Shown here one piece after another: positions 7,941-14,438 of a stretch of DNA of 19,834 nt (positions are counted from its first letter, which is position 1; the number at the start of each line of letters is the position of its first letter). Location of the stretch: positions 1-19,834 of the forward strand of contig CAZMGC010000017.1 of NCBI GenBank assembly GCA_964565795.1, in the 5' to 3' direction. This stretch comes from 2-01-FULL-39-10-A sp964565795 (GTDB lineage: Bacteria; Patescibacteriota; Microgenomatia; Levybacterales; UBA12049). A program made the position numbers and the translations under genes. Below the pieces are notes generated by a model. That model had not been told where the DNA came from. It made no database searches and was given only the letters and a program-made list of their open reading frames with translations.

Positions 7941-9332
7941 TTAATCTCCCGTTACCACGGAAAGTTCCCGAAGGAAAAGTGTGTGGTCATCATGATTAAC
8001 TTTTCCATCATCTGACAGATCAGCCTTTAATTTTTTAGCTGGGTCCGCACAGTTCTTTGGAGCTAGGAAATCACTATAGCAATCAAGAATTATATTGTAA
8101 TCAAGAATACTCAAGGTTCCATCGCCATTTGAATCTCCAACTACAAGTGTTGCTTCTGGCATTTCTATGATAGTGCCTTTTTTAATTTCGATTATCTTAC
8201 TTAATTGTCTTCTTAGGTATTTGTCAGTCTTAATCTTAATTAAGTAATTTCCCTCAGTAATACTAGAATCAAGTTTTATATCTCCCAAGAAGTAGCCTTG
8301 GGTTGCGGAATAAACTATATTACCTTGTACGGTTTTTACTAATGTTCCAGTCGAATCATAAAGTTCAACAATTAATACTCTTGTTTGGGTAACTGGATTA
8401 GTATTTCCAGTGATTGTTGGATTTGTATTGTCTCCTCCTATTCCAATTCCATGAAGCTTTACAGTACTAAACTTGAGAACAGTTTCTAATGGAGCAGCGG
8501 TTACTATAGGTGTAGGGGTAGATGTCGGAACATTAGTAGGTGTTGGAGTATTTGATGGACGTGGGGTAGGAGTAGTTCCTCCTGTTGTTGTAAATGTTCT
8601 GTCGGAAGTCATCGCTGTATTATTTGTAGCATCTTTTGAAATTATTCTGTAATGGTACAAAGTTCCAGGTAATAAATTGGAAATATTTTGGCTATGGAAA
8701 GTTAATAAACCTGTTTCCAGAACTGATTTAGAGCCATAACTGGTAGTAGTGCCATATTCAACTTGACCAGTTCCGCCTTCTGATAAATTCCATTCAATTG
8801 TTGCTGTAGTATTCGTTATAATGGGAGTAACAATATTTGAAATTGTCGGAGGACTAGTGTCTGCTGGAGTAGCGGTAGGAGTGTTTGGAAGTTCAGCAGG
8901 ACAATTATCACCAAATCCTGTTGGCACACAGCTTAAGTTTTTAGTCATTAATATTTTATCGACACTTACACCGGGTTCATTTCCAATAATAGTGACTACG
9001 TGAGTTCCTGAAGTAAGAGTTGTATTGATTTTATTTGAAGTTACACCGTTTTGGTAATCTACCCAAGTCCAGACAGATGAGGAGATTTGATTATTATCTC
9101 CAACTAAAATAGCACACCCGCTATCAATTCTTAAATAAAAAGAATTGTTACTCGTGTCTGCTGCTTTCATTCGAGCCCAAACTCTATAAGTTCCGGCTGT
9201 TGTTGTTGCCGACATTGTGGAAGTTCCGGTATTGGTGGGTGGAGTGGTTGTGCAGGTTTGAGCGTATGATTCACCAGCTCTTACTGAGGTAATTGTTAAG
9301 ACTATAATAAGTATTGTAAATATTTTTCTCAT
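7941..9332 (-). CDS. Secreted dockerin protein with CBM-like and FnIII-like domains
   Basis: The protein has 463 residues. A classical signal peptide (MRKIFTILIIVLTITSVRAG, likely cut after SYA at about 24) replaces the membrane anchor of its neighbours. Residues about 35-132 resemble CBM6/35 (AGTYRVWARMKAADTSNNSF, then HVVTIIGNEPGVSVDKILMT). Residues 160-250 look FnIII-like (PGTLYHYRIISKDATNN). A PT-rich linker follows, then a beta-module (about 286-385, VKLHGIGIGGDN to KYLRRQL) and a dockerin-type pair of calcium loops at D400-D411 and D438-D449 (DSNGDGTLSILD, DLSDDGKVNHDD). The last 170 residues match the C-terminus of the upstream gene. The 13-nt gap to that gene implies an operon. Probable role: a released carbohydrate-binding subunit that docks to a cohesin. 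Confidence 0.8.
   Translation of the reverse strand: MRKIFTILIIVLTITSVRAGESYAQTCTTTPPTNTGTSTMSATTTAGTYRVWARMKAADTSNNSFYLRIDSGCAILVGDNNQISSSVWTWVDYQNGVTSNKINTTLTSGTHVVTIIGNEPGVSVDKILMTKNLSCVPTGFGDNCPAELPNTPTATPADTSPPTISNIVTPIITNTTATIEWNLSEGGTGQVEYGTTTSYGSKSVLETGLLTFHSQNISNLLPGTLYHYRIISKDATNNTAMTSDRTFTTTGGTTPTPRPSNTPTPTNVPTSTPTPIVTAAPLETVLKFSTVKLHGIGIGGDNTNPTITGNTNPVTQTRVLIVELYDSTGTLVKTVQGNIVYSATQGYFLGDIKLDSSITEGNYLIKIKTDKYLRRQLSKIIEIKKGTIIEMPEATLVVGDSNGDGTLSILDYNIILDCYSDFLAPKNCADPAKKLKADLSDDGKVNHDDHTLFLRELSVVTGD
7946..7950 (-). promoter_or_regulatory. Shine-Dalgarno of the 6411-7937 gene
   Basis: GGGAG on the minus strand lies 8 nt before the ATG and inside the end of the preceding gene. It fits an internal operon gene translated by a normal SD, unlike its leaderless neighbours downstream. 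Confidence 0.5.
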
Positions 9333-9345
9333 TTTAAGTTTTAAA

Positions 9346-10920
9346 CTATTCTCCTTGCTGAACTGAAAGTTCCCTTAAGAATAAATTATAGTCGTCTTGG
9401 TTAACTTTTCCATCATCTGAGATATCAGCCGCTAGTTTTTTCGTTGCATCACAAGTAGCTTTTGCTGGTTGAAGATCGCTGTAACATTCAATTATAACGT
9501 CATAATCTAAGACTGATAATTTGCCATCTAAATTAATATCTCCTACTTTTAGTACTGTTGTGGATGCAGATTGTGCAATGTTTGATTGTCCTTTAACTAT
9601 ACTGACTAATCCTTGGAGATTTTTCCTCAGGTAATAAGGTGTTTTGATTTTTATTTGGTAATCACCGCTTAAAATAGTATTGGGTAATTCTACAGATCCA
9701 TTAAACACACCTTCTGTTGGTGTAGTATATTTTATATTCCCAACTGATGTATTTACTATATTTCCATTAAGGTCATACAGTTCAACGGTTAATTCTCTTG
9801 TAGTTCTTATCGGATTGAGTGTTCCAGAGCTATCCGGATTTGGACTATCACCGCCTTTTCCTAATCCATGTAATTTTAATCCATTAAACAAAATTGAAGT
9901 TTTGCCTAGAGTAGGAATAGCAGTTGGAATATTAGTTGGTGTAGGAGTTGAGGTGGGTTTTGAAAGGACTGTAAAGAAATTATCGGATTGATCATCAGCA
10001 GCGCCTATGCCGGTTTGATATCCGGATACGTCAATCTTAACTTGAGTATTGGTTGTGTTGCCAATTCCAACTTTCCAATCATAAAAACCAGTATTGGGGA
10101 TTCCAACGGCATTGGGTATATCATTAAGACTTCCAGGTCCGAATGAATAGCCAACATAAACTTTATCAATTTCGGGGGAGCTGGTCCACGTAATTCTATG
10201 CGTGTCTCCAACGTATAGTGTTTCCCCTCCATTTGGAGAAGTTACTTTAATAAATAAAGGTGTTCTGGTCGGAGTAGGAGTAGAAGTCGGTCTTGGAGAA
10301 GGCGTAGGAGTATTGGTGGGAACAGGTGTGAAGGTGGGAGTCGGAGCTGCGTTTATTTTTACATACATTGGAGTTGTTGAAGATAAGACACTAACGTTGC
10401 TTGAATCTCCATTTGCGAGCGAATAGAGTTCGGATTTTGCAGTGAAGTAAACCTGAGTCTGATTTACAGGAGCAAGAGCTTTAAAATTAACGGTTAATAC
10501 TTTTGTTTCCGTTTGAATCACTTTTGTGTAATCAAAACCAGTTGACACTACGATTTGAATTTTTCCAGGACTTGAGGTAATGGGCCCTTCAATTATTTGA
10601 GGAAATGCTGTCGAATTAACTGTTATGGGGTTTGTGTCTGAAGGTTTTAACTTGGATGAATCATAATCTATCTCAAGTTTAACCAGAGTAATCAGATTGT
10701 CGCTTGGAGTGACTACGACATTTACAGGAAATTCCTGTCCCAGGTCGACATTGTGGGGTGTAGATAGAGTCGAAGCAGGAGTAAAAGAAAGAGTTGTTGA
10801 GGCTGAAGCTTGAGTTCTCGTTTCCTGTCTTTCTTTTACTGCAAAAAGTACCAAGGGAAGAGCGACAAGCTGAATAGCAATTGTTACTAAAATCAGCTTA
10901 TGCTGAAGAATTCGCTCCAT
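9346..10920 (-). CDS. Membrane-anchored cohesin plus dockerin protein (scaffoldin-like)
   Basis: The protein has 524 residues. A hydrophobic anchor (about 9-28) with KERQETRTQASA is followed by a cohesin-like domain at about 42-190 (ATTLSF-like start, VDLGQEFPVNVVVTPSDN, LVKLEIDYDSSKLKP, VLTVNFKALAP). Next come a PT linker, a KNH/Kre9-type Ig domain at 223-318 (SPNGGETLYVGDTHRITWTS), a second linker and the LHG.G.GGD beta-module (340-435). It ends in a dockerin with loops D461-D472 (DINLDGKLSVLD) and D499-D510 (DISDDGKVNQDD). Type I cohesins bind dockerins in cellulosomes. One protein carrying both could recruit the dockerin protein next to it and be recruited in turn. Whether the cohesin binds dockerins is inferred. 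It is the first gene of the surface operon, 48 nt after plsC. Confidence 0.8.
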   Translation of the reverse strand: MERILQHKLILVTIAIQLVALPLVLFAVKERQETRTQASASTTLSFTPASTLSTPHNVDLGQEFPVNVVVTPSDNLITLVKLEIDYDSSKLKPSDTNPITVNSTAFPQIIEGPITSSPGKIQIVVSTGFDYTKVIQTETKVLTVNFKALAPVNQTQVYFTAKSELYSLANGDSSNVSVLSSTTPMYVKINAAPTPTFTPVPTNTPTPSPRPTSTPTPTRTPLFIKVTSPNGGETLYVGDTHRITWTSSPEIDKVYVGYSFGPGSLNDIPNAVGIPNTGFYDWKVGIGNTTNTQVKIDVSGYQTGIGAADDQSDNFFTVLSKPTSTPTPTNIPTAIPTLGKTSILFNGLKLHGLGKGGDSPNPDSSGTLNPIRTTRELTVELYDLNGNIVNTSVGNIKYTTPTEGVFNGSVELPNTILSGDYQIKIKTPYYLRKNLQGLVSIVKGQSNIAQSASTTVLKVGDINLDGKLSVLDYDVIIECYSDLQPAKATCDATKKLAADISDDGKVNQDDYNLFLRELSVQQGE

Positions 10921-10928
10921 ACTATATA

Positions 10929-10957
10929 ACAGTATGAAATATGCTTAGCTTTGTCAA
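10929..10957 (-). promoter_or_regulatory. Probable promoter of the cohesin-dockerin operon
   Basis: A perfect -35 TTGACA (10952-10957) lies in the 48-nt gap after plsC. With a 17-nt spacer the -10 would be TACTGT (10929-10934), a weak match, 8 nt before the ATG. CATACT at 15 nt is an alternative. The -35 is convincing and the -10 is not. Confidence 0.45.
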
Positions 10958-10968
10958 ATAGTTTGTGC

Positions 10969-11889
10969 TTAAATTATTGCTTTTGGGACATCCGGATGGG
11001 GCGGGATAGTTCTGTGAGATCCGTCGAGACTAATAAAGCGACCGTAATAACCCCAGTTTCTTTGTGGTAATAATTCGGCTAATCTCATCATCATTCGATC
11101 TGTAAGCGTTAAGTTAGGATTTGGATTTGCTTCGGCTTCCTGTTGTATGTCTTCTAGGGAAAAAAGCTCACCGGGAATTACTTGAACTTTTGTATAGGGA
11201 GGAACAATTCTTCTTGTGTCAGGAGGAACTATGGCTAATGGTAAAACTAAAGCTTTTCTTCTCGACATTCTAAGTATACTATCAAGCCCTTCGTGTCCTC
11301 TGAGAAGTCGACCTTTTGGACTTCTTGTTCCTTCTGGCGCCATCATTAAGATGCTTCCATCTTGCCCAAGCACTCTGATCGCATCAATCATTGCATGTCT
11401 GTTAAATCTCTCAGGCTCCTTTCCTTTAGTTGCTTTGGTATTTTGAGCATAATATTCAATCTCCTCAGGTTTATCTTGAACGACAGGTATAATGCTAAAA
11501 CCCTTTGCTCCACGAACCGTATCGATTGTTTTTGAAATCAACGCACTTCTGTCTGGGTCTAAATATCTTAAAGCTGTTACTCCATGTACCCTTTCTAGGG
11601 GAGGTAAATGATCTTCCATTACGTGTCCTGCTACAGTCGTATCTAGTCTGTCAAAGTGGTTTACGATAACTAAAAGTGAGCCTGTTTTTAAATGAGTAGC
11701 TGCAGCTTCAAAATTACCATTAGGATCAAAAACTTCATGTCTTACAGTTAATCTTGTAAATTCCCAAAATGCATTAGCAGCTGTGGTTTTAGCTTCATCT
11801 CGGTTAGTGGGGATTCTTCCAATTGCATTTCTTGCTGGTTGAAATCTTTCGGCAGCTTTTCTCCTGAAAGTTTCTCTATCAGGACTCAT
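10969..11889 (-). CDS. PlsC-like 1-acylglycerol-phosphate acyltransferase
   Basis: The protein has 306 residues. It has the acyltransferase signature NHFDRLD (77-83, the H-x4-D catalytic motif) and APEGTRSPKGRLLRGHEG (184-201, the PEGTR substrate motif). LPLAIVPP follows in the usual order. The family transfers an acyl chain to lysophosphatidate or a related acceptor at the inner face of the membrane. There is a basic N-terminus but no clear membrane span. The protein is longer than the common core (about 240), with an insert between the two motifs (PEEIEYYAQ...RFNRHAM). It starts 2 nt after the rplA stop with no Shine-Dalgarno, so it should be read with the ribosomal operon. The true acceptor cannot be told, and CPR cells often lack full lipid synthesis. 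Confidence 0.8.
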   Translation of the reverse strand: MSPDRETFRRKAAERFQPARNAIGRIPTNRDEAKTTAANAFWEFTRLTVRHEVFDPNGNFEAAATHLKTGSLLVIVNHFDRLDTTVAGHVMEDHLPPLERVHGVTALRYLDPDRSALISKTIDTVRGAKGFSIIPVVQDKPEEIEYYAQNTKATKGKEPERFNRHAMIDAIRVLGQDGSILMMAPEGTRSPKGRLLRGHEGLDSILRMSRRKALVLPLAIVPPDTRRIVPPYTKVQVIPGELFSLEDIQQEAEANPNPNLTLTDRMMMRLAELLPQRNWGYYGRFISLDGSHRTIPPHPDVPKAII

Positions 11890-11891
11890 TT

Positions 11892-12752
11892 TTAGGCTTG
11901 GATTTTTATACCTGGGGACATGGTGGATTTAAGAGTAACATTTTTAATTCTGCTTTTTTTAACAGCTGTAATAATTGTTTTTATATTTTCTTCAAGCTGT
12001 TTGTCTTCGAAAGATGTTTTTCCAACACTTAAATGTATTAAAGGAAGTTTACTTTCTGTTTTAAAACTGATTTGTCCACCTTGGAATTTTTTAGCTGCTT
12101 CCGAAGGATCTTGGGAAATAGTTCCATTTTTAGGATTTGGCATCAAGCCGCGTGGACCAAGAACTCTAGCGACGCGTGCGAGTTTAGGCATCATATCTGG
12201 AGTTGCTATTAAAATATCAAAATTAATTTTTCCTTTTTCGACTTCAGCCAAAACTGTGTCGTCTGCAACTGCTACTCTAATTTCTTTTCCTGTTCCGTGT
12301 GGAAGTTTTACAGTGCCAGAGATTCCTGCTTCTGTTGTGTTGATGTGAAGTTCAACGGTTTCATCAAACTTAGCAATTTTAACTTTTCTAAGAAGTTCCA
12401 GCCCATCAGTTAGGGAGTAAGTTTTGTTTTTCTCAATCTCCATGATCTTAGTTTTATATGCCTGAGATCTAACTTTTTTCTTGATGAACTTTTCTTTTTT
12501 CTTTTTTGCTTTTGGTTTTTCTTCAGAGGCTTCCTCTTGCAAGGCCTGGCCTTGCGAGGCTAAATCTGAGTTTTCAGGTGTAGTTTGTTCAGTTTCCTGA
12601 GACTCTTTTGCTTCTTCGCGTGCTTTTTTCTCCTGTCCATCATCGCTTCGCTCAGACTCTGCCAGGCGGGCAGCTCTTTTTGCTTCTTGCTCAGCTTTAT
12701 CTTTTAATTCTTGTTCTTCGTCTCCAACTGTTTTTACTCTAATTTTTCCCAT
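11892..12752 (-). CDS. rplA: Ribosomal protein L1 with long charged N-terminal extension
   Basis: The protein has 286 residues against about 230 in most bacteria. Residues 1 to about 97 form an extension (MGKIRVKTVGDEEQELKDK, then Glu/Lys/Gln-rich, then KAKKKKEKFIKKK). The L1 core follows: YSLTDGLELLRKVKIAKFDE, TVKLPHGTGKEIRVAVADD, FDILIATPDMM, VLGPRGLMPNPKNGTI and NVTLKSTMSPGIKI. Domain II is about 20 residues short between RVAV and FDILIATP. L1 forms the mobile stalk at the E site and represses its own operon by binding the L11 leader. Its start overlaps the rplK stop (TAATG). Two GC-rich palindromes lie inside the extension. Confidence 0.95.
   Translation of the reverse strand: MGKIRVKTVGDEEQELKDKAEQEAKRAARLAESERSDDGQEKKAREEAKESQETEQTTPENSDLASQGQALQEEASEEKPKAKKKKEKFIKKKVRSQAYKTKIMEIEKNKTYSLTDGLELLRKVKIAKFDETVELHINTTEAGISGTVKLPHGTGKEIRVAVADDTVLAEVEKGKINFDILIATPDMMPKLARVARVLGPRGLMPNPKNGTISQDPSEAAKKFQGGQISFKTESKLPLIHLSVGKTSFEDKQLEENIKTIITAVKKSRIKNVTLKSTMSPGIKIQA
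12539..12555. repeat. Perfect 17-bp GC-rich palindrome inside rplA
   Basis: GCAAGGCC-T-GGCCTTGC has 8-bp arms around a single base. It encodes residues 66-72 (SQGQALQ) of the L1 extension. It stands out in an AT-rich coding context and is in frame. Confidence 0.7.
12659..12673. repeat. GC-rich inverted repeat inside rplA
   Basis: CTGCC-AGGCG-GGCAG has 5-bp arms and a 5-nt loop. It encodes residues 27-32 (AARLAE) of the L1 extension, about 100 bp from the other palindrome. Confidence 0.55.
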
Positions 12753-13171
12753 TATTCTACTTTTACTCCCATCGATCTTGCAGTTCCCTTTACGATGCTA
12801 ACTGCTTGATTTAAATCTGTTGTATTAAGATCTTCCATTTTTGTATTTGCAATTTCTTCAGCCTGAGATTTTGTGAGAGTAGCTGCCACTTCTTTTCCTG
12901 GATTATTTGCGCCGCCGCGTCCAATAGCTTTTTTAATAAGCTCAGCCATTGGTGGTTTTTTAGTAATGAAAGAAAAAGTTCTATCTTCATAAACTGTGAT
13001 AACAGCTGGGACTATATTTCCTTTTTGATCAGCGGTTCTTTCATTAAATGCCTGAACGAATTCCATGATTGGAAGTCCGTGAGGGCCTAATGCAGTTCCA
13101 ACAGGAGGAGCCGGAGTTGCAGCTCCAGCTGGAATGTTAATTTTAATTAATGTTTTAATCTTTTTTGCCAT
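12752..13171 (-). CDS. rplK: Ribosomal protein L11
   Basis: The protein has 139 residues from the ATG at 13171 (MAKKIKTLIKINIPAGAATP), a normal L11 length. The landmarks are PAPPVGTALGPHGLPIMEF, the KKPPMAELIKKA helix and the C-terminal rRNA-binding end LNQAVSIVKGTARSMGVKVE. L11 binds the GTPase-associated centre of 23S rRNA under the L7/L12 stalk. A TTG three codons upstream (13180) is also open, but the ATG restores the usual MAKK start. It lies 125 nt after nusG, behind a candidate L1-binding leader, and overlaps rplA by one base. Confidence 0.96.
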   Translation of the reverse strand: MAKKIKTLIKINIPAGAATPAPPVGTALGPHGLPIMEFVQAFNERTADQKGNIVPAVITVYEDRTFSFITKKPPMAELIKKAIGRGGANNPGKEVAATLTKSQAEEIANTKMEDLNTTDLNQAVSIVKGTARSMGVKVE

Positions 13172-13250
13172 TTGCGTCAAATTTGCTGAGAGTCTAGGGT
13201 TTGAAAAGTAGAGAAGAGGGAAGCCCTTTTGAGCTTATCTATCTTATCTA

Positions 13251-13277
13251 CTGGTTCAAGCGACTAAAGTCTCCCAG
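13251..13277 (-). promoter_or_regulatory. Candidate L11 leader (L1-binding autoregulatory site)
   Basis: In the 125-nt nusG-rplK spacer the minus strand reads CTGGGAGACTTTAGTCGCTTGAACCAG. The outer CTGG pairs with CCAG and an inner GAC-TTTA-GTC can form. A GGGAG...ACC-type element between nusG and rplK is where bacteria place the site at which L1 represses rplKA. Assignment rests on position and partial motif. The remaining spacer shows no clear terminator. Confidence 0.5.
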
Positions 13278-13296
13278 ATCAATTAAGTTCTCTGAA

Positions 13297-14121
13297 TTAT
13301 AACTTATTTACATGTAAAAAGTCTAGTTCTACTGGTGTTTCGCGTCCGAAAATACTTACGAGTACTTTGAGTTTTCCTTTAGCTTCATCAATATTATCAA
13401 TTGTTCCTAGGAAGTCTGAGAAAGGTCCATCTACGATCTTTACAGCTTCACCAATTGTAAATGCAGTTTTGTAAAGTGGTTCTTCTGCATCCATGAATTT
13501 TTGGATTGCTTCAACTTCTTTTTCTGAAATTGGAGTTGGTTTGTTACCAGCACCGATAAATGCAGTTACTCCTTGAGTAGTTCTAATTAAAAGCCAGGAT
13601 TCATCATCGAGAATCATTTTTACAAGAACGTACCCTGGGAATATTTTCTCTTTAACGGTTTCTTTTTTACCCTGAGATACTTTAATAGTGTTTCTTGTAG
13701 GAACGATAATATCGAAAATTCTATTTTCAAATCCTAAAGACTGAACTCTCTGTTTTATAGATTTAGCGACTTTATTTTCATGTCCAGAATATGTGTGTAC
13801 AATGTACCATCTAGCGTTAATAGTATCCGCTTCATTAAGAATTTTTTTAGCTTCTTCTAGTTTTTCCTCTGGGTCTTCAACTGGAGCCATTTCTGTGTCT
13901 TCTTTGATTTGATCCTCAGTTAAGGAGTCTGGAGTTTCCTTAATTTCATCAGGAGCTTTTGCGAGAGATTCGCTTACAGGAGCCATAGTAGTATCTTCTT
14001 TAATTTGCTCCTCAGTTAACCCTTCTTCAGCTTGATCTTCTGATTCTTCCGCGTTTATTTCCGCTTCTTCTAAAGCTTCCTCTTTTTCTTCAATTTGATC
14101 TTGTTTTTTTGTGTCGTCCAT
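13297..14121 (-). CDS. nusG: Transcription factor NusG with acidic N-terminal extension
   Basis: The protein has 274 residues. The canonical part starts near residue 103 (ARWYIVHTYSGHENKVAKSI) with the NGN domain (KIFPGYVLVKMILDDESWLLIRTTQGV, FIGAGNKPTPISEKEV). It ends in a KOW domain (IGEAVKIVDGPFSDFLGTI...VSIFGRETPVELDF). NusG binds the RNA polymerase clamp and links it to Rho or the ribosome. The first 102 residues are very acidic and contain a near-exact 15-residue duplication (LTEEQIKEDTTMAPV at 35-49, LTEDQIKEDTEMAPV at 67-81). The start codon is 1 nt after the secE stop, so the pair is cotranscribed. Confidence 0.95.
   Translation of the reverse strand: MDDTKKQDQIEEKEEALEEAEINAEESEDQAEEGLTEEQIKEDTTMAPVSESLAKAPDEIKETPDSLTEDQIKEDTEMAPVEDPEEKLEEAKKILNEADTINARWYIVHTYSGHENKVAKSIKQRVQSLGFENRIFDIIVPTRNTIKVSQGKKETVKEKIFPGYVLVKMILDDESWLLIRTTQGVTAFIGAGNKPTPISEKEVEAIQKFMDAEEPLYKTAFTIGEAVKIVDGPFSDFLGTIDNIDEAKGKLKVLVSIFGRETPVELDFLHVNKL
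13879..14019 (-). repeat. Duplicated 45-bp unit in the nusG extension
   Basis: Units 13879-13923 and 13975-14019 encode 15-residue copies that differ at two residues and are separated by 17 residues. The duplication lies wholly in the acidic extension and keeps the frame. Confidence 0.75.
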
Positions 14122-14122
14122 A

Positions 14123-14311
14123 TTATCTACTTAATAGTATTTCCAATGTTTTTGTTAAGGCGAAGTCAATTCCTCCAAGGAAAAGACCTACGACTGCGCT
14201 TATTACAATTACTGAGACAGTTAATCTTATAACTTCATCTCTCGTTGGCCAAGTAACTTTCTTAAGTTCATCTACTGCTTGTTTTGTAAAGGTAATAGGC
14301 GAAGTTGCCAT
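14123..14311 (-). CDS. secE: Preprotein translocase subunit SecE
   Basis: The protein has 62 residues from the ATG at 14311 (MATSPITFTKQAVDELKKVT). It contains the SecE signature ELKKVTWPTRDEV (15-27), followed by one membrane span (about 30-50). SecE clamps SecY in the translocon. The short single-span form is typical outside Enterobacteria. An upstream in-frame ATG at 14371 would add 20 residues, but the predicted promoter (14352-14380) and the 5' hairpin lie inside that stretch, so the shorter form is chosen. There is no Shine-Dalgarno. Confidence 0.93.
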   Translation of the reverse strand: MATSPITFTKQAVDELKKVTWPTRDEVIRLTVSVIVISAVVGLFLGGIDFALTKTLEILLSR

Positions 14312-14317
14312 TCTATT

Positions 14318-14341
14318 TAAAATCCGCCCATTTTTGGCGGA
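14318..14341 (-). promoter_or_regulatory. Hairpin in the secE 5' leader
   Basis: The minus strand reads TCCGCC-AAAAATG-GGCGGA (6 GC-rich pairs) followed by TTTTAAAT, between the predicted start site near 14345 and the secE ATG. The T-run is short, so it may be a weak attenuator or a 5' stabilising hairpin. Confidence 0.5.
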
Positions 14342-14351
14342 TATGTCAAAT

Positions 14352-14380
14352 ATTTTATCAAATATTAGCATCTATGTAAA
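14352..14380 (-). promoter_or_regulatory. Promoter of the secE-nusG-rplK-rplA operon
   Basis: The -35 TTTACA (14375-14380), 17-nt spacer and -10 TAAAAT (14352-14357) lie on the minus strand. They share the 127-nt divergent region with the galU promoter. Confidence 0.7.
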
Positions 14381-14398
14381 GAGAGCGAGGCTAACTGA

Positions 14399-14427
14399 TT
14401 GTAATTAATAAAAGTTTGGATTATTAT
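14399..14427 (+). promoter_or_regulatory. galU promoter
   Basis: The -35 TTGTAA (14399-14404), 17 nt and -10 TATTAT (14422-14427) end 11 nt before the ATG. The leader would be only about 5 nt. A GAGG 4 nt from the ATG would then be at or outside the transcript 5' end, unless another promoter exists. Confidence 0.5.
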
Positions 14428-14438
14428 AAAGAGGCTTT

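Noticed and set aside
1236..10920. LPXTG-type sortase signals or C-terminal anchors on the surface proteins
   Set aside because: No LPxTG motif, C-terminal hydrophobic span or basic tail is present. The proteins end in beta-helix, calcium-loop or dockerin sequence, so anchoring must be N-terminal or by docking.
13172..13180. TTG start for L11 (MTQ before MAKK)
   Set aside because: The ATG that restores MAKK is the normal L11 start, and no Shine-Dalgarno favours the TTG.
14312..14371. Longer SecE start at the ATG at 14371, adding 20 residues
   Set aside because: The predicted -35/-10 pair and the GC-rich leader hairpin lie inside this stretch, and the added residues do not resemble SecE. The ATG at 14311 gives a standard protein.
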